From positions 1 through 64,000 of the forward strand of contig CANMOP010000008.1 of NCBI GenBank assembly GCA_947499615.1: 64,000 nucleotides of DNA, written 5' to 3'. Both the position numbers and the translations under genes were made by a program. The stretch comes from RH-chloro-G1 sp003670575. Lineage in GTDB: Bacteria; Chloroflexota; Dehalococcoidia; UBA2979. The notes beneath the pieces were generated by a model. It did no database searches. It had not been told where the DNA came from and saw only the letters and a program-made list of their open reading frames with translations. Shown here one piece after another: positions 9,224-17,937 of the stretch (the first letter of the stretch is position 1; each line of letters begins with the position of its first letter).

Positions 9224-10113
9224 GCGCACTCGCGATTCGGACCAGCCTGCGCGTGGACGCGCTGGACGCGCCCGGCCTCGACACCGCGTGCGGCAGCAAC
9301 GCCGACGCGGTACTCATCGACCTCGCCAGCGCGGCGGCCTACGCGCAGCGCGCCGACGCTCGCCGAGCAGCCAACCACGCGCTGCTGGCGATCGCGGCCA
9401 CCGGGCGGCCGGTGCATGCGCGCGTCTCCGACACGCGCTCCGGCGAGACCGAGGGCGACATCATGTCGATGGTGCGCGCGGGTCTGACGGCGGTGGTGCT
9501 GGCCGGCGCCGAGCGCCCGCAGGACGCACGCGACCTGGACGTGCTGATCCGCAAGCAGGAGATGCGCCGCGAGATCGAGCCTGGCAGCGTGCGCCTAGTC
9601 GCCGAACTCGATTCCGCCGATGGCATCCGCGCGCTGCCCCGCATCCTGGAGTCGATCGACCGGCACAGCGCCGTGGTGCTCGATGTCTCCGCACTGGCCG
9701 CCGAGCTAGGGCTGCCGGGTGCGGTCGCCTCGCACATGCCACTGCTGGAGCACGCGATGGCCGAGGTAGCACTGACCTGCGCGGCGCACGGGCTGCCGTG
9801 GACCGTCGCCGCGCCCACCGCCGACTCCGGCGCACGCGCACTGGTCGCGAACCGCGCGCACGCGCTGGGCGCGGCGGGCGTGCAAGTCGCGTCGGAGGCG
9901 GAGGCGACGGGCTTCACCCGCCTCTTCACCCCCGGCGCCGGCGAGGTCCACACCGCGCGCATCATCCTCGCCGAGTGGGAGCGCCTGCGCGCCGCCGATC
10001 AGCCCTCCGGCGTCATCGGCGCCCACCTCGTCGATCGCCGCACCATGCGCGCCGCCCGCGCCGTGGTCGAGCTCGGCGAGGCGATTGCGCGGCGGGAGCG
10101 GGTGGGGAAGTAG
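9220..10113 (+). CDS. CitE/HpcH-HpaI-type aldolase or citrate lyase beta-like protein
   Basis: 297 residues with the TIM-barrel pattern of the CitE/HpcH family, which cleaves or forms C-C bonds of acyl-CoA-type substrates. Recognisable parts are LRVDALDAPGLDTACGSNAD, AVLIDLASAAA, a loop with RVSDTRSGETEGDI and the strand VRLVAELDSADGIRALPRIL, in which the E binds metal. The final lid segment GVIGAHLVDRRTMRAARAVV (consensus G.x.hP) is also present. It starts inside the end of the hydrolase gene, so a joint catabolic role is likely, but the substrate is unknown. Confidence 0.75.
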   Translation: MSALAIRTSLRVDALDAPGLDTACGSNADAVLIDLASAAAYAQRADARRAANHALLAIAATGRPVHARVSDTRSGETEGDIMSMVRAGLTAVVLAGAERPQDARDLDVLIRKQEMRREIEPGSVRLVAELDSADGIRALPRILESIDRHSAVVLDVSALAAELGLPGAVASHMPLLEHAMAEVALTCAAHGLPWTVAAPTADSGARALVANRAHALGAAGVQVASEAEATGFTRLFTPGAGEVHTARIILAEWERLRAADQPSGVIGAHLVDRRTMRAARAVVELGEAIARRERVGK

Positions 10114-10151
10114 GGTGGGGGTGCCGCTAGAACAGGTTGTCAATTGAGGCA

Positions 10152-10940
10152 CTAGACGTTGCGCGTGGCTAGTACTTCCTTCGCGGGCGTGCGATCCCCA
10201 GTGCAACTAATCCGCCGCGGCGCGTCTAGGTAAGTCAGATCGTAACCAAGCGACTCGTACAGCGAGACGATACGGGGAGTTGCTTGATTCGACAGCACGA
10301 CAGGGCCGGGGTGACGCGCCAGCAGAGATGCTAAGCGAACCTGGTCGGACCAGTCGAAGCCGCCAGGCGAGTATTGAGTGAATGGCACGTCGTACGGTGG
10401 GTCAGCGTAGACAAAGTCGTCCGGGGTGAGTAGAACGCTCTCGAAGTCGCCGGTCGTGAATTCCCAATTGGCGAATGTAGTCCGGTATTCGCTGAACTCC
10501 TCGCGATAGTTGATTTTCGAATAACGTCCGAACGGAACATTGAACTCGCCCCTGCGATTGAAGCGGCAAAGGCCGTTATATCCGGTGCGATTGAGGTAGT
10601 AGAAGAGCTCGGAGGCCTCTCGGTTCCGCGCCTTCCCGCTCCTGACCAACTCGTTGAAGCGATCACGGTTCGTGTAGTAGGCCGCCTCGCTGTTCTCCAT
10701 CGGCAGTGCGACACGCAATCCGCGCTGAAGCCATCGATAGAAATGCATCGCGTGCTCATTCGCGTCATTGGCGAGGATGCGGGTGGGAGAGAGGCCCATC
10801 GCTATTGCGAGACCACCGCACAGGGGCTCTACGAGACGTCGATCGCGGTGTTTCCCGTACAGGTTCTTGACGATTGGCACCAGCCAGCGCTTTCCGCCAG
10901 CCCACTTAAGTGGCGGTGTTGGTGCCGTGCTAACGACCAC
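10152..10940 (-). CDS. DNA adenine methyltransferase, Dam/M.DpnII type (class D12)
   Basis: N6-adenine methylase of the D12 class, whose members usually recognise GATC. The SAM-binding motif is PPLKWAGGKRWLVPI at the N-terminus, the target-handling region TGYNGLCRFNRRGEFNVPFG is in the middle, and the catalytic motif is DPPY in FVYADPPYDVPF. GTG at 10940 is chosen because AGAGGGGAG sits six bases upstream and the methylase motif follows at once. The open frame continues to another GTG at 10991, which would leave only 16 bases to the divergent HNH gene. GC content is visibly below that of the neighbours, suggesting transfer. With the HNH gene it may form a restriction-modification pair. Confidence 0.9.
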   Translation of the reverse strand: MVVSTAPTPPLKWAGGKRWLVPIVKNLYGKHRDRRLVEPLCGGLAIAMGLSPTRILANDANEHAMHFYRWLQRGLRVALPMENSEAAYYTNRDRFNELVRSGKARNREASELFYYLNRTGYNGLCRFNRRGEFNVPFGRYSKINYREEFSEYRTTFANWEFTTGDFESVLLTPDDFVYADPPYDVPFTQYSPGGFDWSDQVRLASLLARHPGPVVLSNQATPRIVSLYESLGYDLTYLDAPRRISCTGDRTPAKEVLATRNV

Positions 10941-11007
10941 AAGGAACTCCCCTCTGCCGTTGAGGATGACCGTCGGATGACGATAGAACACGTGTTCCTC
11001 GACTGCA

Positions 11008-11805
11008 ATGCCGCAAGTCCACAGTCCATCGATTCCGTACCATCACGGAACGACCCTTGATGAGAGCGGGGACAACGTGGTTGCTGGGGATGCCGCTTGC
11101 CCGGAGTGCATGCAGTCCTTGAAGGACTCTCAATGGAGAGGTGATCCCGCGCAGTCACCGGGAGCCAAGCTGTTTCGTGCGGAATTCAAGTCATGTGGCT
11201 GCTGTTCTGAGAATGCGAACGAGCATGTCTTCCATCACTGGCACGTTTTCGGATATGCCCCCTCCCGTGAAACGACGGCGTTCGCCGGCATCGAGAACTA
11301 CTGCGGGCCTTGCCGGCGGAACCACGATCATGCTGAGGGTGACTTTGGCGGATCGCTGCATGAGGCAGTCGAAACGTTACCGATGGTGCGCAAGGACCAT
11401 GACAGCGTGCTGCAGGAGGAAGTCAGCGCCGCTAACTTTGCCGCGCGACTCAGTGAGATCGAGGCACTGATGGCAACGCAAGGGCGGCCTTATCAGCATG
11501 CACTGGTTTTGGCGATGATTCGCCGAGATCGTCCGATCGTTCGCTTCCTCAAGGAGAGAGCCGGATACGCCTGCCAGTTCGAGGGGTGCACCGCAAGCAT
11601 CCCAACGCGCGGTGGGACCACATACGTCGAGGTTGCTCATTTGGATCCGGTTTCCAAGGGCGGCGGTGCGGTCGCGTTAAACCTTGTGGTGCTCTGCCCA
11701 AACCATCACAAGATGGTCGACCTCGGCACTCTTCAAATCGATGTGAGTGATGGTTCCAAAGTGGAAGGGACGTTGAACGAACAGCCCTTCAGAATTTTCC
11801 GGTGA
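11008..11805 (+). CDS. HNH endonuclease with two zinc-finger/HNH-like modules
   Basis: 265 residues in the longest reading. The C-terminal HNH domain is clear: CQFEGCTAS, then TYVEVAHLDPVSKGGG, then NLVVLCPNHHKMVD. An N-terminal module has a similar layout, CGCCSENANEHVFHHWHVF followed by NYCGPCRRNHDH, so a second HNH-like fold is possible. The ATG at 11008 has no ribosome-binding site; GTG at 11074 (after GAGCGGGG) or ATG at 11110 are alternatives that keep both modules. It is divergent from a Dam-type methylase, which suggests a restriction role. Base composition is lower in GC than the flanking genes. Confidence 0.75.
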   Translation: MPQVHSPSIPYHHGTTLDESGDNVVAGDAACPECMQSLKDSQWRGDPAQSPGAKLFRAEFKSCGCCSENANEHVFHHWHVFGYAPSRETTAFAGIENYCGPCRRNHDHAEGDFGGSLHEAVETLPMVRKDHDSVLQEEVSAANFAARLSEIEALMATQGRPYQHALVLAMIRRDRPIVRFLKERAGYACQFEGCTASIPTRGGTTYVEVAHLDPVSKGGGAVALNLVVLCPNHHKMVDLGTLQIDVSDGSKVEGTLNEQPFRIFR

Positions 11806-11820
11806 GATCCAACCTTCGGC

Positions 11821-12321
11821 CTAAGTTGCGCGCCCCAACCTCCAAACCTCCTGCCGCACCTCCGCGATGATGCGCGCGTAGCCAGCCTCGAGGGTGGCGC
11901 GGGCACGGGCGATGTGAGCGATGTCGGCGGGGGAGAGGCGGCCCGCGTCGATGGCGGCGCGTAGTTCGTCTTCGTCCTCCCAGCGCGGGACGCCAGCCTT
12001 CACCCAGAGGTCGAGCAGCAGGTCGGTGTACGAGACCTCGACGGTGCCGGAGAGGGTCGAGGCGACGCGCGTGTCGCGCAGCACGTCGAAGCGGAACACC
12101 GCAGGGCCGCCGCGCTGTGGCTGCATCGCGTAGCAGAGGTACGGACGTCGAGGCCAGAACAGGCCGTAGGAATCCACCGGCCCTCGTGCATCCTCGAAGC
12201 GGTAGAGCGCGACCAGCAGGCGCGGGGTGCGCGAGACGAGTTCGCACGTGAAGCGCTGCGCGGAGCCGTCGAGGCGGCGCTTCACCTCGGTAACGGTGGT
12301 GACCGGAACGTCGGCGGTCAT
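11821..12321 (-). CDS. DUF402 family protein
   Basis: 166 residues matching the DUF402 family (which includes FomD and nucleoside di-/triphosphate phosphatases). Typical features are the strand region DSYGLFWPRRPYLCYAM, the conserved SYTDLLLDLWVKAG and the acidic helix PRWEDEDELRAAIDAGRLS. Members are metal-dependent phosphohydrolases; activity here is inferred from family. ATG at 12321 follows GAGGGTGATCTC. Oriented with the lipoprotein gene upstream, 45 bases apart, and possibly in one operon. Confidence 0.75.
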   Translation of the reverse strand: MTADVPVTTVTEVKRRLDGSAQRFTCELVSRTPRLLVALYRFEDARGPVDSYGLFWPRRPYLCYAMQPQRGGPAVFRFDVLRDTRVASTLSGTVEVSYTDLLLDLWVKAGVPRWEDEDELRAAIDAGRLSPADIAHIARARATLEAGYARIIAEVRQEVWRLGRAT

Positions 12322-12366
12322 GAGATCACCCTCGACGCCGCATCGCCCCGGTCGAGGGCTGCCAAC

Positions 12367-13059
12367 TCAGTTCGGGTCGGGGATGAGCCAGGCGAGCACC
12401 GGGCCGCCGGCGCTGGTGGAGGCGGGGTCGAATGCGAGGATGACGCGCGCGTCCACCGTGCCGCCGCGCACGGAGGAGCCGGGCACGAGCCGCAACTGCA
12501 GCGGCGCGCCGGGCTGACCCGCCACCCGTACGGTGAGCCGCCGGGCCGCCTGATCGATAGTCTCCACCACGCCCCGCACCGTCGCCTCGCCGGCCCAACG
12601 CGCTCGGCTGCCGGTGGCGTCCGAGTGCACAGCGTGCGTCCCACCGGTCGGGTCGCGCAGCAGCACCTTGAAGCCGGGCGTCACCGCCGAGGCGCAGACC
12701 ACCCCCGACTGCGTGATTCCCAGGCAGGCATCCGGCCACGCCACGGCCTCCACAGCCAGCAAGGCGAGGTATCGCTCCGGGATCGCCAGCCACTCGGCGA
12801 GCAGCGCCGTGGCGCGTCCGGCGGCAGCCTCCCGCTCGCCGGCGGCCGGGGCGGCGCTGCCCGGGACCACGGAAGCGCCCGCGGGAGGCGTCGATGGCGG
12901 CGGGGTGGCGCCGCCTGGACCGGTCGAGGCCGCAGCAGTGTCGGCAAGCGGGCTACGAGGCGGTGGAGTACGCTGCTGCGCGCCACACGCAAGCGTCGGC
13001 ACCAAACAGGCGAAGCAGACCAGGGCGAGCAAGCGAAGGTACACCGGGCAATCCCCCAC
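12367..13059 (-). CDS. Predicted lipoprotein with a WPD-type conserved domain
   Basis: 230 residues. A lipoprotein signal peptide ends in the lipobox LACG (Cys25), so the protein should be anchored on the outside of the membrane after Lgt action. A proline/alanine-rich linker (about 28-70) leads to a domain with AVEAVAWPDACLGITQSGVV and SAVTPGFKVLLRDPTGG, a pattern (WPD..LG / TPGF.I.L) seen in many uncharacterised exported proteins of Chloroflexota and cyanobacteria. GTG at 13059 is chosen because AGGGAGG lies five bases upstream; the frame is open further up without similarity. Function unknown. Confidence 0.7.
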   Translation of the reverse strand: MGDCPVYLRLLALVCFACLVPTLACGAQQRTPPPRSPLADTAAASTGPGGATPPPSTPPAGASVVPGSAAPAAGEREAAAGRATALLAEWLAIPERYLALLAVEAVAWPDACLGITQSGVVCASAVTPGFKVLLRDPTGGTHAVHSDATGSRARWAGEATVRGVVETIDQAARRLTVRVAGQPGAPLQLRLVPGSSVRGGTVDARVILAFDPASTSAGGPVLAWLIPDPN

Positions 13060-13212
13060 GCGATGCCTCCCTGTACGGGGGCTACTGGTATCATCGTGCA
13101 GGCCGCCAGCAGGGGCCACGTCAGTTCAGCCAATCATTCGATGCCATCAGCCAACGGGCGAAAGGCGCCAGCCAGTCGGTCAGCACCGGCGGCGACGGGG
13201 TAGGGACGCGCG

Positions 13213-14532
13213 ATGCCAGCGACCGTAGTGATCGGGGCACAGTGGGGCGACGAAGGCAAGGGCCGGGTCGTCGACTTCTTTGCACGCAACTGCACGGTGA
13301 TCGCGCGCTACTCGGCGGGTAGCAACGCCGGCCACACCATCGTGAACGAGCGCGGCCGCTTCGCGCTGCACCTGGTGCCCGCGGGCATCTTCTACGGCAA
13401 CAAGTCCTGCATCATCGGCAACGGTGTGGCGATTCTGCCGACGACGCTGATCGGTGAGATCACGATGCTGGAGGAGCGCGGCGTCGACACCTCCCAACTC
13501 ATGATCAGCGACCGCGCACACGTCGTCATGCCGTGGCACGTCGCGATCGACAAGCTCGACGAGGCGGCACGCGGCGCGAACGCGATCGGCACAACGGGTA
13601 CAGGCACCGGGCCGGCGTTCATCGACAAGACCGCGCGGCTCGGCGTGCGCACCGGCGACCTGTTGGCCGCCGATGAGTTCGACGAGAAGGTGCGCTTCAT
13701 CCTCGAGTACAAGAACCGCGTGATCACGAAGATGTACGACGGTGACCCGCTGCGCTTCGAGGATATCCGCGACGAGTACCGCGAGTACGGCGAGCGCTTG
13801 CGCCACTACATCACCGACACGGCGACTGTCGTGCAGGACGCACACGCTCGTGGCGAGCAGATACTGCTGGAGGGCGCGCAGGGCTCGCTGCTCGACCTCG
13901 ACCACGGAACGTACCCGTACGTCACCTCGTCCGTGCCGTCATCGGTGGCGGCGGGCGCATGCGTCGGCGTGGGGCTTGGGCCGACAGCGATCCGGCGCGT
14001 GGTCGGCGTGTACAAGGCGTACCAGACGCGCGTCGGCAACGGCCCGATGCCGACCGAGCTGTTCGACGCCGACGGCAGCGCGTTGCGCGACCACGGCATC
14101 GCGCAGGGCACCGGCGAGTACGGCACCACCACCGGTCGACCACGCCGCTGCGGCTGGTTCGATGGTGTGCTGGCGCGCCAGACCGCGCGACTGAACGGAC
14201 TGACCTCCGTCGCGCTCACCCGCCTCGATGTGCTCGCGCAGTTCGACCGCGTGAAGATCTGCGTCGCGTACGAACTCGACGGCGAGCGCATCCACGCGCT
14301 CCCGCCCTCCTTGGCCGCGAGCGCGCGCGTGCAGCCGGTGTACGAGGAGCTCCCCGGCTGGAAGACCGAGATCACCGACGTCCGCAAGCTCGGCGACCTG
14401 CCCACGGAAGCACGACAGTACGTGCGCCGCATCGAGGAGATCCTCGGCGTGCCGGTGGACATGATCTCCGTCGGTCCGGAGCGCGACCAGGCAATCGTCA
14501 CGCGCGACATCTTCGGTAGCGCGCTGCTGTAA
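13213..14532 (+). CDS. purA: Adenylosuccinate synthetase
   Basis: Joins IMP and aspartate with GTP to adenylosuccinate, the first committed step to AMP. 439 residues, a usual length. The N-terminus has the phosphate-binding GAQWGDEGKGRVVDFFA with the catalytic Asp, then SNAGHTIVNERGRFALHLVP containing the catalytic His. IGTTGTGTGPAF, GSLLDLDHGTYPYVTSS and the C-terminal GTP/Asp loop complete the family pattern. It stands apart from the purF-M-H genes at 57.7-62.0 kb. It is followed after 80 bases by a membrane protein gene. Confidence 0.97.
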   Translation: MPATVVIGAQWGDEGKGRVVDFFARNCTVIARYSAGSNAGHTIVNERGRFALHLVPAGIFYGNKSCIIGNGVAILPTTLIGEITMLEERGVDTSQLMISDRAHVVMPWHVAIDKLDEAARGANAIGTTGTGTGPAFIDKTARLGVRTGDLLAADEFDEKVRFILEYKNRVITKMYDGDPLRFEDIRDEYREYGERLRHYITDTATVVQDAHARGEQILLEGAQGSLLDLDHGTYPYVTSSVPSSVAAGACVGVGLGPTAIRRVVGVYKAYQTRVGNGPMPTELFDADGSALRDHGIAQGTGEYGTTTGRPRRCGWFDGVLARQTARLNGLTSVALTRLDVLAQFDRVKICVAYELDGERIHALPPSLAASARVQPVYEELPGWKTEITDVRKLGDLPTEARQYVRRIEEILGVPVDMISVGPERDQAIVTRDIFGSALL

Positions 14533-14612
14533 TTCGCAGCGCACGCCGGTGCGTGCGCGCGATTGGCAGCGCACGGCGCAACGGCGCGCCGGCACTCGGA
14601 AAGGCCGCCCAG

Positions 14613-15128
14613 ATGGACACATTCGTCATCGGGATTCACGTACTGCTCGCGGCGATCTTCGTCGGGCCGCAGGTGCTGCTCTTCTACGCAGTGATCCCAT
14701 CCACCTGGCTGATCACGGACGAGCGACTGCGGCGCCAGGTGACGGGCGTGGTCACGCAACGGTTCGGGATGCTGGCCGGAGCCTCGATCGTCGGTCTGAT
14801 CATCACCGGCATGTACCAGCTCAACTCCGCACGCGTGGGGCCCGAGATCCGCGACAACATGATGTCGTACGGCTTCGGCGCGATCTTTCTGGCGAAGATG
14901 GTGGCGCTGCTTTCGCTCATCGTGCTAATCGGCGTGCACGGCATGGTGTTCGGCCGACGGATCCGCGCGGCCTCCGAGGCGGTGGAGCGCGGCGACCTCG
15001 ACCCGAGCGAGTTGGAGGCCGCACGCCGTGCCTCGCTGCTGTTCTCCACGCTCATCCTGCTGCTCTCGGTCGCCATCCTGTTCCTCGGCGTGGCGCTCAC
15101 GGGCGAGGGCGCGCGCGAGCTGCGCTGA
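14613..15128 (+). CDS. Small integral membrane protein (DUF2269/CopD-like)
   Basis: 171 residues with four probable membrane helices (TFVIGIHVLLAAIFVGPQVLL, FGMLAGASIVGLIITGMYQL, GAIFLAKMVALLSLIVLIGV, LLFSTLILLLSVAILFLGVAL). Conserved histidines in the first and third segments fit a heme- or metal-linked membrane protein like CopD/DUF2269. The ATG at 14613 follows GGAAAGG. It shares overall build with the protein at 4855-5319. The stop is one base from the GTG of the next gene, implying coupling. Function unknown. Confidence 0.7.
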   Translation: MDTFVIGIHVLLAAIFVGPQVLLFYAVIPSTWLITDERLRRQVTGVVTQRFGMLAGASIVGLIITGMYQLNSARVGPEIRDNMMSYGFGAIFLAKMVALLSLIVLIGVHGMVFGRRIRAASEAVERGDLDPSELEAARRASLLFSTLILLLSVAILFLGVALTGEGARELR

Positions 15129-15129
15129 C

Positions 15130-15735
15130 GTGAGCGCACCTCACTCTGCCCCCGCACTCCCGACGCTGCCCGACCTGCTTCGCCCCGGCCTCGACGTCGT
15201 ATTCGTCGGCATCAATCCGGGAGAGCAGTCCGCCCGCCGAGGTCACTACTACGCGCATCCCGGCAATGCGTTCTGGCGGCTGCTCTCCGCGTCCGGCCTC
15301 GCACCGCGCGAGGTACAACCGGCGGACGACCGCTGGCTCTCCGAGGTGTGCGGGATCGGCTTCACCGATGTGGTGAAGCGCGTGGTCACCGACAGCACGC
15401 AGGTGACACGCGCTGAGTTTCTGGACGCCATCCCGCTGTTTCGCGAGCGCATGGCGGCCGCGTCACCGTCACCTCGCGCGGTCTGCTTCACCGCCGGCCG
15501 CGCGTTCGACGAGGTGTTCCCGGGGATGCGCGCTGCCTCTGCATGGGGACGCCAACCGGTGACGCTCGCGGGCAGCGAGGACAGCGAAGTGTGGGTGATG
15601 CCATCGACTTCCGGCCTCGCCGCGAAGTGGCGCGCCGAGGGTCGGCAGGTGTTCGCTGACCTCGCGGCGCGACTGCACGCCTCGCTCACCCCGCGCGCCC
15701 CGCTCGCCCCGGCAGTCGAGGCGGTGCACGCGTGA
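15130..15735 (+). CDS. mug: Mismatch-specific (G/U, G/T) DNA glycosylase
   Basis: 201 residues of the Mug/TDG branch of uracil-DNA glycosylases, which remove uracil or thymine mispaired with guanine. The catalytic loop is DVVFVGINPGEQSARRGHYY, with the Asn of GINPG aligned to the family. HPGNAFWRLLSASGL follows, and the intercalation loop reads VMPSTSGLAAKW in the place of the usual NPSGLN. GTG at 15130 immediately follows the preceding stop. The next gene overlaps by four bases (GTGA). The DNA-repair role is confident from motifs. Confidence 0.88.
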   Translation: MSAPHSAPALPTLPDLLRPGLDVVFVGINPGEQSARRGHYYAHPGNAFWRLLSASGLAPREVQPADDRWLSEVCGIGFTDVVKRVVTDSTQVTRAEFLDAIPLFRERMAAASPSPRAVCFTAGRAFDEVFPGMRAASAWGRQPVTLAGSEDSEVWVMPSTSGLAAKWRAEGRQVFADLAARLHASLTPRAPLAPAVEAVHA

Positions 15736-16238
15736 GCGAGGAGCAGCGCTACCGCCCGGACGACGATTGCCCGCTCTTCAGCGAGCGGCTGGAGGAGCAC
15801 ATCGTCGCGCTGACGCGTGGTGACCTGCCAAACCACGGCCGGTTCTGCGGCAACTGCTACACGCCGCTCTCGCACGACTCGGCGCGCTGCCCACATTGCG
15901 GCGCGCTCACCGATGGGCCGCTCGCACCCGTCGACGCGATCCCGGACGAACTCATCGACATGCTGCGCGAGCAACGCAAGACCGAGAGCCGCATCGTCAC
16001 GACGTTCGCGTACTCGGGGTTCGTGCTGGCAATCGTGACGGGACTGGCGATCGTGCTCGGCATCCCGTACCTGCGCGCACACCTGCTCCCAGCGACGATT
16101 GTGTACGGGCTGTACCTGCTGATCGCGGGCCGGACGTTCGCGGGCGTGCTCGGCGGGTACTACGGCGACCACATCGCGTACGACCGCGCACGCACGCGCA
16201 TGCGCATGCGTTGGGCCGCGTGGGTCAGCGCGCGGTGA
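15732..16238 (+). CDS. Zinc-ribbon membrane protein, uncharacterised
   Basis: 168 residues. A zinc ribbon lies at about 38-56 (CGNCYTPLSHDSARCPHCGA, two CxxC pairs). Two probable transmembrane segments follow (YSGFVLAIVTGLAIVLGIPYL and LLPATIVYGLYLLIAGRTFAG), then a basic C-terminus. GTG start overlaps the end of the glycosylase gene by four bases, so it belongs to the same transcription unit. The family is not recognised and no function is offered. Confidence 0.6.
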   Translation: MSEEQRYRPDDDCPLFSERLEEHIVALTRGDLPNHGRFCGNCYTPLSHDSARCPHCGALTDGPLAPVDAIPDELIDMLREQRKTESRIVTTFAYSGFVLAIVTGLAIVLGIPYLRAHLLPATIVYGLYLLIAGRTFAGVLGGYYGDHIAYDRARTRMRMRWAAWVSAR

Positions 16239-16241
16239 CGT

Positions 16242-16862
16242 CTATGCCACACCAAACGTTCTTCTAGCTTCACCAACGAGACGCGCAAGGTATTTAAGGT
16301 AAAGGTCGAGCAGTTGCGCCGCCGAAAGGCCCGTGATGTCCTTCCCCAGATGGATTAGCGGGGCATCCCGGAACGTGTACCAAACCTCACCGACCTCTCG
16401 CGGCAACTTCCAGTAGACCTTCTCAGCTGTACCGTCGCCTCGATCAACGTCCCAACCAATCCCACCAAGGTGGTCACCGATAAAGAGACTCTTCGCACCC
16501 TCAGGCGACGGCCCGATCTGATCCGTGCTCAGGCTTCTGATGTATAGGTTCGCGCCAGCGTGCGTATCACCCTTCTTGAGGATGTCGTTACGAACATCAA
16601 CACAATAGCGTAGCAGTGCGTCTTCTTTTATCTCTTGCTGCCACGGCTCATACCATGCGTCGAAGCCATGAACCCGAGATCGCAACTGCTGAAGCACGAA
16701 GGTTACGGAACGACCATGAACGATTACGTTCCGGAAGTGCGCGGCATACAGTTCAGGATCGACTGAGAGCAACAACTCACGAAGCTCGACCTGCGCGTGT
16801 CGCAATGTCCCCTCTGTCCGTTGGACGATGTCCCCGGCGGGCGGATCTGAACGACTCGGCAT
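16242..16862 (-). CDS. Conserved hypothetical protein on lower-GC DNA
   Basis: 206 residues. Recognisable conserved pieces are YAAHFRNVIVHGRSVTFVLQ, FDAWYEPWQQEIKEDALLRY and VDVRNDILKKGDTH, then SLFIGDHLGGIGWDVDRGDG. This matches a widespread uncharacterised family. The helix with VDVRNDILKKG vaguely recalls HEPN-type RN...H motifs, but that is speculation. The gene is noticeably less GC-rich than its neighbours and sits between two convergent operons, so transfer is likely. ATG at 16862 is only 13 bases from dapA's stop and lacks a clear ribosome-binding site. Confidence 0.6.
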   Translation of the reverse strand: MPSRSDPPAGDIVQRTEGTLRHAQVELRELLLSVDPELYAAHFRNVIVHGRSVTFVLQQLRSRVHGFDAWYEPWQQEIKEDALLRYCVDVRNDILKKGDTHAGANLYIRSLSTDQIGPSPEGAKSLFIGDHLGGIGWDVDRGDGTAEKVYWKLPREVGEVWYTFRDAPLIHLGKDITGLSAAQLLDLYLKYLARLVGEARRTFGVA

Positions 16863-16875
16863 TACGCGAACCGCC

Positions 16876-17787
16876 CTACACGGCCGCGAGCACGTCCAAA
16901 CGGTGCTTCGCCATCTCCGCGTCGATCTGCGCCTGCGCAGCGGGCGAGGCCTCGATCATTGGGAGGCGGAGGCTGCCGACGCGGATGCCGGCGTGGTTCA
17001 GCGCGTACTTCACGGGGATCGGGTTGGTCTCGATGAACATCACGTTGAACAGCGGCATCAGCCGCGCCTCGATCGTGCGCGCACCGGCGAGATCGCCTCG
17101 TACGTAGGCCGCGATCATCTCGCTAATCTGCACGCCTACGAGGTGACTCGCGACGGAGACGATGCCCCACCCACCCTGGTCGAGAATGTCGAGGGTCAGC
17201 GCATCGTCGCCGGACCAGAGCCGGAAGCCGACGGGGGCGGCGTCACAGATCGCCTTCGCCTGCGGCAGGTCGCCGGCGGCCTCTTTGATCCCGACGATGT
17301 TCGGGACGTCGTTCGCCAGCCGGAGCGTGGTCTCGGCGGTCATGTTCAGCGCGGTGCGGCCGGGGATGTTGTAGAGGATGCACGGCAGCGGGGTCGCGGC
17401 CGCCAGCGTGGTGAAGTGGCGGTACAGCCCCTCCTGCGGCGGCTTGTTGTAGTACGGCACCGTGAACATCAGCCCGGACATCCCGGCGCTGACACCCTCG
17501 CGCACCATCTCCAGCGACTCGGACGTGGAGTTGGTGGAGGCGCCGCCGATGATGGTGGCCGCGGGACCGACTGCCTTGCGCACAGCGCGCCAAACCTCGA
17601 CCTGCTCCTCGATGCTCAGCGTGGGCGTCTCACCGGTGGTGCCGGTGAGCACGAGGCCGTCCGAGCCGGAGGCGAGCAGCATCCTCGCCAGCACGCCAGC
17701 CTGCTCGTAGTCCACGGAGCCGTCCGCGGCGAACGGAGTCACCATCGCCGTCATCACGCGCCCGAAGTTCACCCTCGTGTCAGCCAT
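16876..17787 (-). CDS. dapA: 4-hydroxy-tetrahydrodipicolinate synthase
   Basis: Condenses pyruvate and aspartate semialdehyde in the diaminopimelate/lysine pathway. 303 residues. Family motifs: AMVTPFAADGSVDYEQA, LTGTTGETPTLS, PYYNKPPQEGLYRHF (catalytic Tyr), CILYNIPGRTALNM and IVGIKEAAGD with the Schiff-base Lys. ATG at 17787 sits behind AGGAGGTG, a near-ideal ribosome-binding site; the longer open frame upstream has no similarity. It lies downstream of asd on the same strand, and dapB follows the same direction further up, making a lysine/DAP gene group. Confidence 0.97.
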   Translation of the reverse strand: MADTRVNFGRVMTAMVTPFAADGSVDYEQAGVLARMLLASGSDGLVLTGTTGETPTLSIEEQVEVWRAVRKAVGPAATIIGGASTNSTSESLEMVREGVSAGMSGLMFTVPYYNKPPQEGLYRHFTTLAAATPLPCILYNIPGRTALNMTAETTLRLANDVPNIVGIKEAAGDLPQAKAICDAAPVGFRLWSGDDALTLDILDQGGWGIVSVASHLVGVQISEMIAAYVRGDLAGARTIEARLMPLFNVMFIETNPIPVKYALNHAGIRVGSLRLPMIEASPAAQAQIDAEMAKHRLDVLAAV

Positions 17788-17873
17788 CGCACACCTCCTG
17801 CGGCCTCGACGCTCCGAGGCTGGATGCAAATCGTAGCGCGCGGGCGCAAGACCCGACCTCGGAACCCAGGCCA

Positions 17874-17913
17874 CCCTCACCCCCGGCCCCTCTCCCCGAG
17901 GGCGAGGGGAGAC
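17874..17913. repeat. Short copy of a CCCTCACCCC-type palindromic repeat
   Basis: The stretch reads CCCTCACCCCCGGCCCCTC, followed by a hairpin TCTCCCC (17891-17897) / GGGGAGA (17906-17912). The first 20 bases match the arms of two longer elements at 19126-19234 and 54939-55038, so this is a shorter copy of the same intergenic family. It lies between asd and dapA. No T-run follows, so a rho-independent terminator role is not evident. Confidence 0.7.
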
Positions 17914-17937
17914 GGAGCACGGTCGCGGCCCTGCCGC

